Under the pieces are notes generated by a model, which saw only the letters and a program-made list of their open reading frames with translations, made no database searches and was not told the DNA's origin. From the NCBI RefSeq assembly GCF_001190945.1, contig NZ_CP011112.1, positions 3,348,001 through 3,412,000 of the forward strand: a stretch of DNA of 64,000 nucleotides. The letters run 5' to 3'. This document shows, one piece after another, positions 18,082-25,371 of this stretch. Made by a program: the position numbers and the translations under genes. The first letter of the stretch is position 1; the number at the start of each line of letters is the position of its first letter. The stretch comes from Luteipulveratus mongoliensis. Lineage in GTDB: Bacteria > Actinomycetota > Actinomycetes > Actinomycetales > Dermatophilaceae.

Positions 18082-19617
18082 TCAGGTCCAGTCGCGAAGT
18101 GCGCGGACCTGGTCGATGGTGTCGGCTTCCTCGGCCCGCTTGTCGTCGCGGTAACGCAGCACGCGGGCGAACCGCAGCGCCATCCCGCCCGGGTAGCGCG
18201 AGGACCGTTGTACGCCGTCGAACGCGATCTCGACGACCTGCTCAGGCCGCACTGTGACCACCCAGTCCCCGAGGTCTGTCGCGAGCTCGGTGAAGCGCGT
18301 GGTCTGCCAGGCGAGCATCTCGTCGGTCATGCCCTTGAACGTCTTGCCCAGCATCACGAAGCCGCCGGTCTCGGGATCGCGGGCGCCGAGATGGATGTTG
18401 GACAGCAGTCCTTTGCGCCGGCCGCTCCCCCACTCGATCGCGAGTACGGCGAGGTCGAGCGTGTGACGCGGCTTGACCTTGACCCAGCCGGCGCCACGCC
18501 GACCCGCGGCGTACGGCACCGACAGGTCCTTGACCACGACGCCCTCGTGGCCCTCGCTCACCCAGTGGTCGAAGAACTCCTGCGCCTGAGCCGGGTCCTG
18601 GGTCTCCAACCGGGGTACGACCATGGATTCCGGGACGAGACCGACCAGGGCCGCAATGCGCTCGTGCGCAGGCGCATCGATGAGATCCCGCCCGTCCACG
18701 TGCAGGAGATCGAAGAACCACGGCGTGACCGGCGTCGTACGCCGCAGCTCGGCCGGGTCCTTCGAGCTGGCGGTACGAGCGCCGGTCACCTGGAACGGAT
18801 GAGGTGAGCCATCGGCGCGTAGCGCAATCACCTCTCCGTCGAGCACGACAGACTCGGCGGGCAGCGCGGCGACGGCGTCGACGATCTCGGGCAGCCGCTC
18901 GGTGACGTCGTCCAGGCTGCGGCTGAACAGCCTGACCTGGTCACCTCGTTTGTGAGCCTGGACGCGGATGCCGTCGAGCTTGCACTCCACCGCGAACGGC
19001 ACGTCGGCCGGCAAGGTGTCCACGGCCGCGCTCACATCTGCGGCCGATCCGGCCAGCATCGGCCGCAGCGGCCTGCCGACCTCGAGCGTGATCTGGTCCA
19101 GCGCGGCCTGTCCCCCGGTCAGTGCTGCCGCGGCCACCGGGCCGGCGAACCCGGCGAGCATGACCGCACGCCTGACCGAGGCCTGCGGCACCTCAGCGGC
19201 CTCGGCGATCGCCGCCAGCATCACGCCGTCGAGAGCGCCCTGGCGGATCTCGCCGGTCATGAGCCCACGCAGGAACCCCTGCTCCGGCTCCGTGGCCGAT
19301 TCGAACAGCTCCCGGACGAGCGCTGCGCGCGTAGCGGTCGAACCCACGCCGGCCGTCTCGGTGAGACGCCGCATCACCGCGTCGACGGCTGTCACCGTCA
19401 ACGCAGCGGCGGGCGCGGGGTCGGGGAGCTGCGCGAGACCGCGCCACCCGACGCCGGTGCGTCGCTGCGGCAGCACGCCCGACAGGTAGGCAGTGACCAG
19501 CTCCACCTCGTCCGCAGGCGCAGTCCGCAGGAGCTCGGCAATGACCTGGGTCTTGGTGGTGCGCGAACGGGTGGCGCCGACCCGCGCGGAGGCGTCTACG
19601 ACGTCGTACAGAAGCAC
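18082..19617 (-). CDS. ligB: ATP-dependent DNA ligase (LigB type)
   Basis: A 511-residue ligase with an N-terminal DNA-binding domain (1-200), an adenylation domain with the catalytic lysine in ECKLDGIR (K213), further nucleotidyltransferase motifs (VVLDGEVIAL, WFFDLLHVDGRDL, EGHEGVVVKDL, GWVKVKPRHTLDL) and a C-terminal OB fold. Length and domain order match mycobacterial/streptomycete LigB, an accessory ligase that seals nicks without a known essential role. GTG 19617 gives the family N-terminus VLLYDVVDASARVGATRSRTTK; no clear ribosome binding site is seen. Divergent from the reductase at 19682. Confidence 0.93.
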   Translation of the reverse strand: MLLYDVVDASARVGATRSRTTKTQVIAELLRTAPADEVELVTAYLSGVLPQRRTGVGWRGLAQLPDPAPAAALTVTAVDAVMRRLTETAGVGSTATRAALVRELFESATEPEQGFLRGLMTGEIRQGALDGVMLAAIAEAAEVPQASVRRAVMLAGFAGPVAAAALTGGQAALDQITLEVGRPLRPMLAGSAADVSAAVDTLPADVPFAVECKLDGIRVQAHKRGDQVRLFSRSLDDVTERLPEIVDAVAALPAESVVLDGEVIALRADGSPHPFQVTGARTASSKDPAELRRTTPVTPWFFDLLHVDGRDLIDAPAHERIAALVGLVPESMVVPRLETQDPAQAQEFFDHWVSEGHEGVVVKDLSVPYAAGRRGAGWVKVKPRHTLDLAVLAIEWGSGRRKGLLSNIHLGARDPETGGFVMLGKTFKGMTDEMLAWQTTRFTELATDLGDWVVTVRPEQVVEIAFDGVQRSSRYPGGMALRFARVLRYRDDKRAEEADTIDQVRALRDWT

Positions 19618-19681
19618 GTCGTCAGTGTGGCGTAGGGCACCGACAGTTGCTCGGATCGGCTGCCTCCCGGAGAGTGGCCGC

Positions 19682-20701
19682 ATGGCACAGACGACCCGCA
19701 TCGTTCTCGCGTCCCGGCCGCACGGTGAGCCCACGCAGGAGGACTTCAGGACCGAGACCGTCAACCTCCCTGACCCAGGCCCGGGCGAGGCTCTGCTGGA
19801 CACCCTGTATCTCTCGCTGGATCCCTACATGCGCGGCCGGATGAGCGATGCGCCGTCGTACGCAGCGCCGGTCCCGATCGGCGGCACGGTCGTCGGCGCC
19901 ACGGTGTCTCGGGTGGTGCACTCGGCCGACGACTCGCTCGCTGCCGGCGATCTCGTGCTCGGCTATGGCGGCTGGCAGACGCGTTCGGTCGAGCGGGTCC
20001 GCTACCTGCGCCGGCTGGACCCCAAGGGCAGCATTCCCGTCTCCACCGCGCTTGGCGTGCTCGGGATGCCCGGTTTCACCGCGTACGCCGGCCTGCTCAC
20101 GATCGGGCAGCCGAAGCCGGATGAGACGGTCGTCGTGGCCGCCGCGACGGGTCCCGTGGGCTCCGCCGTCGGCCAGATCGCGCGCATCAAGGGCGCACGT
20201 GCGGTCGGCATCGCCGGTGGGCCGCAGAAGGTCGCGTACCTGCAGGAGCTCGGCTTCGACGCCGCGCTCGACCACCGCGCGCCGGACTTCGTCGAGCAGC
20301 TCGCCGCGGCAACTCCGGACGGGATCGACGTCTACTTCGAGAATGTCGGTGGAGCCGTCTGGGACGCCGTACTGCCGCGGCTGAACACCTACGCGCGGGT
20401 GCCGCTCTGCGGTCTGGTCGCGGGCTACAACGCCACGTCGTTGCCCGAGGGTCCGGACCGCTCGGGCGCGCTGATGGGCACGATCCTGCGCAAGAGCCTC
20501 ACCGTCCGAGGGTTCATCCAGACCGAGTTCGCTCCGACGCAGACGGACGCCTTCGTCCGGGACATGTCAGCGTGGGTGGCGTCCGGCGAGGTGACCTATC
20601 GCGAGGACATCGTCGACGGTCTGGACCACGCCGTCGAGGCGTTCCGCGGCATGCTGCGCGGCGACAACTTCGGCAAGGTCGTCATCCGCGTCAGCGACTG
20701 A
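19682..20701 (+). CDS. NADP-dependent oxidoreductase (MDR, CurA/PTGR-like)
   Basis: A 339-residue zinc-free medium-chain reductase of the leukotriene B4 dehydrogenase/CurA type, which reduces alpha,beta-unsaturated carbonyl compounds with NADPH. Family features are LSLDPYMRGRMSD, GFTAYAGLLTIGQPK, the nucleotide-binding AATGPVGSAVGQIARIKGA, and FENVGGAVWDAVLPRLN. ATG 19682 follows GGAGAG. It stands alone between divergent ligB and a convergent lipoprotein gene. The physiological substrate is unknown. Confidence 0.92.
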   Translation: MAQTTRIVLASRPHGEPTQEDFRTETVNLPDPGPGEALLDTLYLSLDPYMRGRMSDAPSYAAPVPIGGTVVGATVSRVVHSADDSLAAGDLVLGYGGWQTRSVERVRYLRRLDPKGSIPVSTALGVLGMPGFTAYAGLLTIGQPKPDETVVVAAATGPVGSAVGQIARIKGARAVGIAGGPQKVAYLQELGFDAALDHRAPDFVEQLAAATPDGIDVYFENVGGAVWDAVLPRLNTYARVPLCGLVAGYNATSLPEGPDRSGALMGTILRKSLTVRGFIQTEFAPTQTDAFVRDMSAWVASGEVTYREDIVDGLDHAVEAFRGMLRGDNFGKVVIRVSD

Positions 20702-20726
20702 TCGAGCACGGTCACGGCTGGCGGGG

Positions 20727-21197
20727 TTACGGCTGGTCGGGGTCCCGGATGTCGCCCGGATTGCACTGTGCCGCAACGGTATTGGCGTAGCCGACAGCGG
20801 GCCGCCAGGGCTCGAGGTAGAAATGCAACTTCTCCGGGACGAAGAGCACGTGACAGGCGAGCTGGTCAGCCATGCCACGCGTGTCGGCGGAGGGCACTCT
20901 CGCGACGACCTCGCGCCACGCAGCATCGGCCACGTCGCGCGTCGCTGAGGACCGAAGCGCAGCCGTCGGCGTCACTGACAACGCTCGCCGGCCATCGCGC
21001 TTCGTCCAGACCACCGACGCGATGAACGGACCGGTCGGACGAGGTGCGGTGGTCGGTGACGGAGTCGGGGCCGGCCGCGGCGGCGAAGAAGTCGCCCGGG
21101 TGGGCGGCGTTGTCTGGGAGGTCTCGGTCCCAGAATCGGCACATCCCGCGAGCCCGATCAGGACCAGGACGAGAGCTGTCTGTCGGATGAGCCGCAC
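20727..21197 (-). CDS. DUF2599 domain lipoprotein
   Basis: A 156-residue predicted lipoprotein. The N-terminus VRLIRQTALVLVLIGLAGC is a signal peptide with lipobox LAGC. A Thr/Pro/Ser-rich linker follows, then a DUF2599 domain: SVTPTAALR, AWREVVARVPSADTRGMADQLACHVLFV, and LEPWRPAVGY near the C-terminus. The domain is found in secreted actinobacterial proteins of unknown role. GTG 21197 was chosen because it places the signal peptide at the N-terminus. Confidence 0.82.
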   Translation of the reverse strand: MRLIRQTALVLVLIGLAGCADSGTETSQTTPPTRATSSPPRPAPTPSPTTAPRPTGPFIASVVWTKRDGRRALSVTPTAALRSSATRDVADAAWREVVARVPSADTRGMADQLACHVLFVPEKLHFYLEPWRPAVGYANTVAAQCNPGDIRDPDQP

Positions 21198-21355
21198 GTG
21201 CCAAACGCTACGTGGGAGAAGGCGCTGATCGCGCGCCGCGATCGCATCGGCCATGCTTGGCAGAGGATCTCGACGTCAATTCCGCTTGGCACGAGGCCGA
21301 TTCCGGCAGATTATGGCTCAGCGACGCTCACACGACCGCGAGGAGGTGAGCCGCC

Positions 21356-21820
21356 ATGACGCAGGTCGCCGTCTGGAACGCCGATGAGACGTTCCTGCAC
21401 ACCGTGCCGCTGAAGCACGCCATCACGATGCTGCACCGACGTGTTGCCGAGATCCACGAGGCTGTCGAGGGTGAGACCTTCGGGCCGTACGCTCGCCCCA
21501 AGGTGCTGCGCCTCATCCGTTACGTCGTACGCCGGTGGGAGTACGCCAAGACCAAGGCCGCCTACTCGCGCGAAGGTGTCCTGGCTCGCGACGACGGCCG
21601 GTGTGCGTACTGCGGCCTCCCCGGCGCGGACACGATGGACCACATCCAGCCGCGCTCGCGGGGCGGCGCCACCTCCTGGATGAATGCCGTGGCGGCGCAT
21701 CGCCACTGCAATCAGGTCAAGGGCGACCGGACACCCGAGGAGGCAGGGATGCCGCTGCTGTGGGAGCCCTACGTCCCGACCCGCGGCCGGCTGCATCGGG
21801 CGCGGCTGATCCACCCCTAG
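21356..21820 (+). CDS. HNH endonuclease
   Basis: A 154-residue HNH nuclease. The metal-knuckle and active site are CAYCGLPG (C83, C86), DHIQPRSRGG (D95, H96), N110 and HRHCNQVKG (118-122). An N-terminal helical domain of about 70 residues precedes it. This matches a common stand-alone actinobacterial HNH family without an assigned role; no phage or intein sequence is next to it. Start ATG 21356 has the strong site GAGGAGG. A strong hairpin and tRNA-Leu follow. Confidence 0.9.
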   Translation: MTQVAVWNADETFLHTVPLKHAITMLHRRVAEIHEAVEGETFGPYARPKVLRLIRYVVRRWEYAKTKAAYSREGVLARDDGRCAYCGLPGADTMDHIQPRSRGGATSWMNAVAAHRHCNQVKGDRTPEEAGMPLLWEPYVPTRGRLHRARLIHP

Positions 21821-21826
21821 AAAGCA

Positions 21827-21864
21827 ATCGCGCGAGCGGCCATGTTGCTGGCCGCTCGCGCGAT
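21827..21864. terminator. Strong hairpin between HNH gene and tRNA-Leu
   Basis: ATCGCGCGAGCGGCC (21827-21841) and its exact complement (21850-21864) form a perfect 15-bp stem with an 8-base loop. It lies six bases after the HNH stop and just beyond the 3' end of the minus-strand tRNA, where it can terminate both transcripts. No T-run follows, as is usual in high-GC Actinobacteria. Confidence 0.75.
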
Positions 21865-21869
21865 CTGAC

Positions 21870-21957
21870 TGGTGTCCGGAGGGGGACTTGAACCCCCACG
21901 CCCGTTAAAGGGCACTAGCACCTCAAGCTAGCGCGTCTGCCATTCCGCCACCCGGAC
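21870..21957 (-). tRNA. tRNA-Leu, anticodon GAG
   Basis: The minus strand folds into a type II tRNA. The acceptor stem is GTCCGGG paired with TCCGGAC (one G-T pair). The anticodon stem CTAGC/GCTAG encloses the loop TTGAGGT with anticodon GAG. There is a long variable arm (TGCCCTTTAACGGGCG) and a T-arm with TTCAAGT. The discriminator is A and CCA is encoded. It reads CUC and CUU codons. Confidence 0.97.
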
Positions 21958-22088
21958 AAGGTGTGCTCCGAGTCGATCTTACGACCGCCTCAGCGACGCC
22001 AGACGTTAGCACGCGGGCGCCCGAATCCTTGAATCGGTTCGAGGCTGCAGGGCCTCTCAAGGATCGCCGCAGGACCACGTCTTGAGAG

Positions 22089-22793
22089 TCAGCGGTCTCG
22101 CTCGAGCCCAGGCTCGCGACGATGCGGGGCACGATCTCCATGGCCCCGCCAAACTGAAGGCTCCGCAGGCAGTCGCTTGGACTCTCGAGCCCGGCTCAGT
22201 CGTTCGCTCATGGCTGACTCATCGCCCTTGAGCTGTGGTTCGTTGACCTCTCGGTCGCGCCGGACCGTCAGATGCTCTGCGAAGTAGCGGATCTCGGCCA
22301 GACCGTCAGGAACGATCATCTCGAGCTGGCCGACGTCGTAGACCTGCGCGACGACGTCGACCGCTTCCTCCGCGGTGGTAATGCCGAGCTCGTCGGCCAG
22401 GAGGAGCAGGTCGTCGATGTCACGTTCGCGGCCGGCGGCAAGCTTCATGGCCAGGAGATGCTCCGCGGGAGCGATCTGAACGGTGAGGCCACCGAGCTGC
22501 TCAGCATGGACGCCGTCCATCGCGCGGGGAGGAATGTAGGGGCCGGCGGATGAGTTCAGCCAGTTCGGCGGCAGATCGCGTTCCTGCGCTATGTCCCTGG
22601 CAATCGCCAGGACCTCCCGCTCTGGCTCGATCGCCGCGTCGACGTCCTGCGTCGTACGCGACCGTGAGTGGCGTAAGGCGATCGCCGCGCCGCCTACGAC
22701 GTACACGGTGGCGTGGATGTCTTGATCCTGAAGCCGGTCTCCGAGGTCGGCAAGGAGGTCTCTGATCTCGTCAGGCGGAAGCTCACGACTCAC
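22089..22793 (-). CDS. MNT-fold nucleotidyltransferase, putative toxin of a toxin-antitoxin pair
   Basis: A 234-residue protein with the minimal nucleotidyltransferase fold: VVGGAAIAL (GG at 34-35) followed by TQDVDAAIEP (D50 and D52 as metal ligands). A later LTVQIAPAEHLLAMKLAAGRERDIDD is typical of AbiEii/DUF6036-like enzymes, which transfer nucleotides to tRNA or protein targets. The GTG start overlaps the stop of the upstream XRE gene by four bases. The last 40 residues are Arg-rich and weakly conserved-looking. Role as a toxin is inferred from the pairing. Confidence 0.75.
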   Translation of the reverse strand: MSRELPPDEIRDLLADLGDRLQDQDIHATVYVVGGAAIALRHSRSRTTQDVDAAIEPEREVLAIARDIAQERDLPPNWLNSSAGPYIPPRAMDGVHAEQLGGLTVQIAPAEHLLAMKLAAGRERDIDDLLLLADELGITTAEEAVDVVAQVYDVGQLEMIVPDGLAEIRYFAEHLTVRRDREVNEPQLKGDESAMSERLSRARESKRLPAEPSVWRGHGDRAPHRREPGLERDR

Positions 22794-23377
22794 AGCGTGA
22801 CCAGGTCCTTGGCTCGGATCTGGATGCCGAACTGCGCAAGGTCCGGGTCGATCGGGTCGCTGGGTCGAATCGAGATCCTGGTCAGCGGGGTCCAGTCCGG
22901 GCTGACTCGCTGAGGTTGGGCCCAAGCGGGCGGTTCGAGACCCTTTTTCCTGAACGTGACAGCGGTGATGACGCGCATCAAAGTCTCCCATCGATCATCA
23001 GTGAGCTCACTGACACGCTCGTCCCACAACAGCCGGGCTTGACTCCGGGGTGCGGACAGCAGCTGGTCTCTGCCCTGAAGGAGCCAGCGCAGGGCATCGC
23101 TCGGGTGGTCCTTGTAGTCGCGCTCGACCGCCTCGGTGGTCTCATCCGCCGAGGCCCACTGTGTCCCGTTGGAGGGCAGCACACGACCGGCGATATCCAT
23201 CATCCGCATCACCATGACCGCGGACGGGATCGTGTCGCCGCTCCGGTAGGCCGATAGACGGGACGGAGACGTCCCGACCTTCTCTGCGACCTCAGTGGCG
23301 GTCAAACCAGACTTCTCGACGAGCCTGTCGACCCAGGCCGCGGATCGGGCACGTTCGGTCGTGGTGATAGCTGCCAT
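22790..23377 (-). CDS. XRE family regulator, putative antitoxin
   Basis: A 195-residue protein. Residues 18-60 form a helix-turn-helix (LVEKSGLTATEVAEKVGTSP then SRLSAYRSGDTIPS). The C-terminal 130 residues have no recognised domain and include DDRWETLMRVITAVTFRKKG. It is coupled by a 4-base overlap to the nucleotidyltransferase gene, the layout of AbiE-like toxin-antitoxin systems where the first protein represses the operon. ATG 23377 is preferred over the in-frame TTG at 23383 because GAGAAG lies at proper distance. An inverted repeat lies directly upstream. Confidence 0.78.
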   Translation of the reverse strand: MAAITTTERARSAAWVDRLVEKSGLTATEVAEKVGTSPSRLSAYRSGDTIPSAVMVMRMMDIAGRVLPSNGTQWASADETTEAVERDYKDHPSDALRWLLQGRDQLLSAPRSQARLLWDERVSELTDDRWETLMRVITAVTFRKKGLEPPAWAQPQRVSPDWTPLTRISIRPSDPIDPDLAQFGIQIRAKDLVTL

Positions 23378-23379
23378 GG

Positions 23380-23399
23380 TCAAATCTTCTCATATTTGA
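23380..23399. promoter_or_regulatory. Inverted repeat, possible autoregulatory operator of the XRE gene
   Basis: TCAAAT (23380-23385) and ATTTGA (23394-23399) are perfect inverted arms separated by eight bases. The site ends two bases upstream of the XRE start codon and overlaps its ribosome binding site. AT-rich symmetric sites here fit autorepression by a dimeric HTH protein. Confidence 0.45.
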
Positions 23400-23531
23400 T
23401 AACCAGCGTCGGTCACGATCTGGACACGGCAGCGGATCAATCGCGCGTCAATCGACCTCTCAAAGCGTCTTCCATTCATGATCGGGAAGTTCCCCGCCTA
23501 CGGCGGGGTGCGTCTGTGTCGGGAGGAACTC

Positions 23532-24476
23532 ATGCGCATTCGAACCACGTCGCCGACGGCTCGCGCCGCTGCGGCTCTGTCCATCGCTGTCGCTGTGCTA
23601 GCTGTCGCGGGCTGTGGGGCAGACCCCGCGAAGCAGGCCGACTCCACGAGTCAGGCGAGCTCGACACCAGCGCCGGCACGAACGACTCCGGGCCTGGCGG
23701 GCCCCAGTACGACGCCGTCTCCGACATCGACCGACCTCGAACGAGTCGTCGGCATGACGCCGCTGATCAAGCCGAGCACCTCGACGAGCACCTCGAGCAC
23801 GTCGACTGCGACGGCCAGTCCCACCTCGACCGGGTCAGCGGACCTGGCCACGAGCACCGAAGTCCTCGCTGTCGGGTCCAAGGGCCCCGGCGTACAGGCC
23901 GCTCAGACACGGCTCAAGGAGCTTGGCTACTGGATCCCGACCCCGGACGGTGAGTTCGGTGGCTCGACCAAGCAGGCGGTCTGGGCGTTACAGAAGGCTG
24001 CGGGCATCTCACGTACCGGCAAGATCGACGCCACGACTCGAACAGCGCTCGTCCGCGGTGCCGTGCCGCACCCGCGGACCAGCTCGGGCAGGGTCATCGA
24101 GATCGACATCGCCCGCCAGCTCCTGCTCGCCGTCGACGGCGGACACCTGACGGCCATCATCAACGCCTCGTCAGGCAATGGCGAGACATTCACGGTCAAG
24201 GACAAGAAGACCGGCAAGGAGACCAAGTACGTCGCGCGCACCGACCGCGGCAACTTCTCGGTCTACAAGGAAGAGAACGGTATGCACGAGTCCACCCTCG
24301 AGCTGGGCTCGATGTGGCGGCCGAAGTACTTCAACGGCGGCATCGCCGTCCACGGCTCCGGCTCAGTGCCGCCCCACCCCGCATCGCACGGCTGCGTCCG
24401 GGTGACCAACGCGACGATGAACTGGATCTGGGACTCCTGGGGTGCCTCCGTCGGCACCCCGGTCCTCGTCTACTAA
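23532..24476 (+). CDS. L,D-transpeptidase lipoprotein with peptidoglycan-binding domain
   Basis: Forms 3-3 cross-links in peptidoglycan outside the membrane. The 314 residues comprise a signal peptide with lipobox VAGC, a Ser/Thr/Pro-rich linker, a PG_binding_1 domain (GSKGPGVQAAQTRLKELGYW), and a YkuD catalytic domain ending with the active-site motif HPASHGCVRV (catalytic C288). ATG 23532 is preceded by GGAGGAAC; an upstream in-frame ATG would spoil the signal peptide. It is convergent with an M15 peptidase gene, suggesting a shared cell-wall role. Confidence 0.93.
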   Translation: MRIRTTSPTARAAAALSIAVAVLAVAGCGADPAKQADSTSQASSTPAPARTTPGLAGPSTTPSPTSTDLERVVGMTPLIKPSTSTSTSSTSTATASPTSTGSADLATSTEVLAVGSKGPGVQAAQTRLKELGYWIPTPDGEFGGSTKQAVWALQKAAGISRTGKIDATTRTALVRGAVPHPRTSSGRVIEIDIARQLLLAVDGGHLTAIINASSGNGETFTVKDKKTGKETKYVARTDRGNFSVYKEENGMHESTLELGSMWRPKYFNGGIAVHGSGSVPPHPASHGCVRVTNATMNWIWDSWGASVGTPVLVY

Positions 24477-24497
24477 GCCTTCGCTGGACGCGAGAGC

Positions 24498-25181
24498 TCA
24501 GTAGCCCGCGGCCTGCGCGGCGTCCCGATACATCGGCGGGCAGCTGCCGCCCTTGCCGACGTGCTCGAAGTGCCACCACTCGTTGCGATAGGTGCGGCAC
24601 AGCCCGAACTTCGCGCCATGCAGCTCCAGCCAGCGGGCGCCGGCGCGCGGACCGACATCGATCGCGCGGCGCTGCACGTGTGAGGAGTCCTTGGGCGGCA
24701 GCACCCAACGGCGCGCCTCCTTCTCGGAGCCGTACTTGCGCACGGCTTCCTGGAACAGCTTCTCCTGCACCGACGCCGGACGATATCCCGAGGTGACGTG
24801 CAGTCGTACGCCGGCGGGCGCCGCTGCCTGGCGGGCCTTGATCAGCGCGTTGGCCAGGTCCGGGTTCAGGCCCTTGGTGCCCGACTTGTCCTTGCGGACC
24901 GCCTTGGTCGACGTGCTCGACGAGGTGGACGGCGTACGGGTGGTTGATGGGCGCCGTGTGGTGCTGGAAGTGCTCGTCTCGCCTGAGGACTGGAGGCCCA
25001 AGGTGGGCGTCGGCGTACTCGACGCACTCGGAGTCGCAGCCGGCAGAGGTGACGAGAATGCCTGGTTGTCGCTGTCCCCGCCGCCCGTGAGGTCCGAGCA
25101 GCCGCCGAGGATCATCGCCCCCACCACCGCCGGCGTCGCCAGCATCGCCAGACGTGTGGTCCTGTTTGTTCCCTTGCGCAC
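24498..25181 (-). CDS. M15 family D-Ala-D-Ala carboxypeptidase (VanY-like) lipoprotein
   Basis: A 227-residue exported zinc peptidase that trims D-alanine from peptidoglycan stem peptides. It has a signal peptide with lipobox LGGC, a Ser/Thr-rich linker (about 40-95), and the catalytic domain with VTSGYRP, zinc ligands H168 and D175 (SSHVQRRAID), and EWWHFEHV (catalytic E201, ligand H204). Start GTG 25181 follows GGGGGAGG. Length and motifs match VanY/DacY-like proteins; no vancomycin-resistance genes are near. Confidence 0.92.
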   Translation of the reverse strand: MRKGTNRTTRLAMLATPAVVGAMILGGCSDLTGGGDSDNQAFSSPLPAATPSASSTPTPTLGLQSSGETSTSSTTRRPSTTRTPSTSSSTSTKAVRKDKSGTKGLNPDLANALIKARQAAAPAGVRLHVTSGYRPASVQEKLFQEAVRKYGSEKEARRWVLPPKDSSHVQRRAIDVGPRAGARWLELHGAKFGLCRTYRNEWWHFEHVGKGGSCPPMYRDAAQAAGY

Positions 25182-25371
25182 GTGACCTCCCCCGCTCGAG
25201 CGTGCGTCCTCGAAGAGGGTAGGTGGTCACCGACCCAGCTCGAACACCGTTTGCCGAAAGCGACTGATCCCTCCTGAGCGGGATCCCGATCCCCGCCGGG
25301 AGCGAGGCAGCCTGCGGGGACCCCTGCTCATCTAGGGTCTGGCGGGGACATCAACGTGATGAGGAGCAGAC

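Noticed and set aside
18070-18085. 16-bp palindrome CTGAGGGGCCCCTCAG over the ligB stop
   Set aside because: Too short with no loop for a terminator and no regulated promoter nearby; probably chance.
21827-21957. tRNA-Leu as an integration site for a genomic island
   Set aside because: No integrase is next to it, and I found no repeat of the tRNA 3' end in the adjoining HNH or toxin-antitoxin regions.
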